This document shows positions 63,558-64,000 of a stretch of DNA of 64,000 nucleotides, piece by piece. The stretch's first letter is position 1; each line of letters opens with the position of its first letter. The stretch comes from Gammaproteobacteria bacterium (lineage in GTDB: Bacteria > Pseudomonadota > Gammaproteobacteria > Enterobacterales > Alteromonadaceae), in assembly GCA_018222405.1 (NCBI GenBank), contig JAAFAI010000008.1:121762-185761 (forward strand), given 5' to 3'. The notes under the pieces are model-generated. The model searched no databases, was not told the DNA's origin, and saw nothing but the letters and a program-made list of their open reading frames with translations. The translations under genes were made by a program, and so were the position numbers.

Positions 63558-63754
63558 ATGAGTCACTTAACAATCGAATACACCTCACAGGAAGCCCATA
63601 AAGCGATTCTGGAAGCGAATATACGTATGGAACAAGGGAAGTGTTGCTTAGTAATTTACTGGCCCTCAGGCACGCTGAAGAAGAGAAATTCACTATTCCA
63701 TTTGATGATGTTGTTGTGACAATCCAAGCAACGATAAAGCTTTTGCAACAGTAG
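63558..63754 (+). pseudogene. Small unrecognised gene broken by a one-base frameshift
   Basis: The ATG at 63558, after GGAGCTAATCAC, begins MSHLTIEYTSQEAHKAILEA. At 63639-63641 the sensible frame shifts by one base. Continuing in the other frame gives VLLSNLLALRHAEEEKFTIP and then an ending IQATIKLLQQ, with the TAG at 63752-63754. Both halves have good helical, charged composition, and the join falls at GGGAAGTG. Restored it would be a small acidic protein of about 65 residues, family unknown. A long reverse frame over the same bases is judged a shadow. Confidence 0.55.
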
Positions 63755-64000
63755 AAACTTATCAATTACTTTTCTGGTTAATCTTTGGTTGGAAATCGCT
63801 GAGTAACAAACGTGGGAATAATTTCGAACATCTTATTTGTTCTGTTCAACGTCCAGTAAGGAGTAAGCAAGGGTTGCAACCTATCACTAAAAAAGTGATA
63901 CACCCTTGCGTGTATAGTTGCCTATATAATTGGGTTAATACAAGCTCATAGGTTGGACATTAAGGATTCGCTGAGACCAATCCATACTTCAAGCGCCCGG
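63755..64000. other. Right-edge region with a compound hairpin
   Basis: No gene is supported in the last 246 bp. A two-part hairpin is visible at 63867-63909: outer arms GCAAGGGT/ACCCTTGC and inner arms ATCACT/AGTGAT around AAAAA, with an unpaired bulge of 8 nt on the left side and 2 nt on the right. Its role is unknown. Confidence 0.4.

Noticed and set aside
63550..63765. A 71-codon reverse frame
   Set aside because: It lies over a better-supported forward gene with a frameshift and lacks a ribosome site.

Overview
The window looks like chromosome from a marine-type gammaproteobacterium, most likely an Alteromonadales member. The reasons are the ordinary gammaproteobacterial order lptG-lptF / pepA-holC-valS, large TonB-dependent receptors beside an S9 peptidase, and an aryl-polyene type pigment cluster. 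No rRNA gene and no CRISPR array was seen. This taxonomic call is inference from gene content.

Region 1 (1 to about 13.8 kb) is part of an aryl-polyene / xanthomonadin-like biosynthetic cluster that continues beyond the left edge. It holds two acyl carrier proteins, a PlsC-like acyltransferase, a chorismatase that would make the hydroxybenzoate starter, an AMP-forming ligase to load it, two ketosynthases plus a short ketosynthase-like partner lacking a recognisable active-site Cys, hotdog and MaoC dehydratases, a glycosyltransferase and a lysophospholipid-type acyltransferase, a membrane protein, a flavin-dependent halogenase-like enzyme and a phosphopantetheinyl transferase. Two divergent promoter regions in the cluster share the same 12-bp palindrome, TAGTTTAAACTA, a good candidate operator.

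Region 2 (13.9 to 39.5 kb) is accessory and stress-flavoured. It contains a DUF2846-like lipoprotein, a broken MscS-family channel gene, a 2877-residue cyclic beta-1,2-glucan synthetase-like protein, a BON lipoprotein, an aconitase, a DUF4398/OmpA lipoprotein pair, a receiver-PAS protein, two Crp/Fnr-like regulators, HflK/HflC, NhaA and a membrane protein. It ends at a tRNA-Leu(CAA) gene whose 3' end faces the block, with a second 40-bp tRNA-Leu 5' half beside it; this fits, but does not prove, a tRNA-associated island. Inside it a 0.3-kb unit (leader plus a tiny Lys/Gln-rich ORF) is present twice and brackets the aconitase/OmpA segment.

Region 3 (40 to 59.8 kb) is conserved chromosome: a cold-shock protein, an RDD protein, lptG/lptF, pepA, holC, valS, an S9 peptidase, two TonB-dependent receptors, a COG0523 GTPase with a His-rich loop and an FtsX-type ABC transporter. 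The last receptor, the GTPase and the ABC pair look like a metal (probably zinc) homeostasis group.

Region 4 (59.9 kb to the end) is strikingly AT-rich and starts with a tyrosine recombinase, so it is the edge of an integrated element. Its cargo includes an unrecognised 166-residue protein, an FRG-domain gene with an in-frame stop inside the FRG motif, and a small frameshifted gene. The element continues past the right edge.
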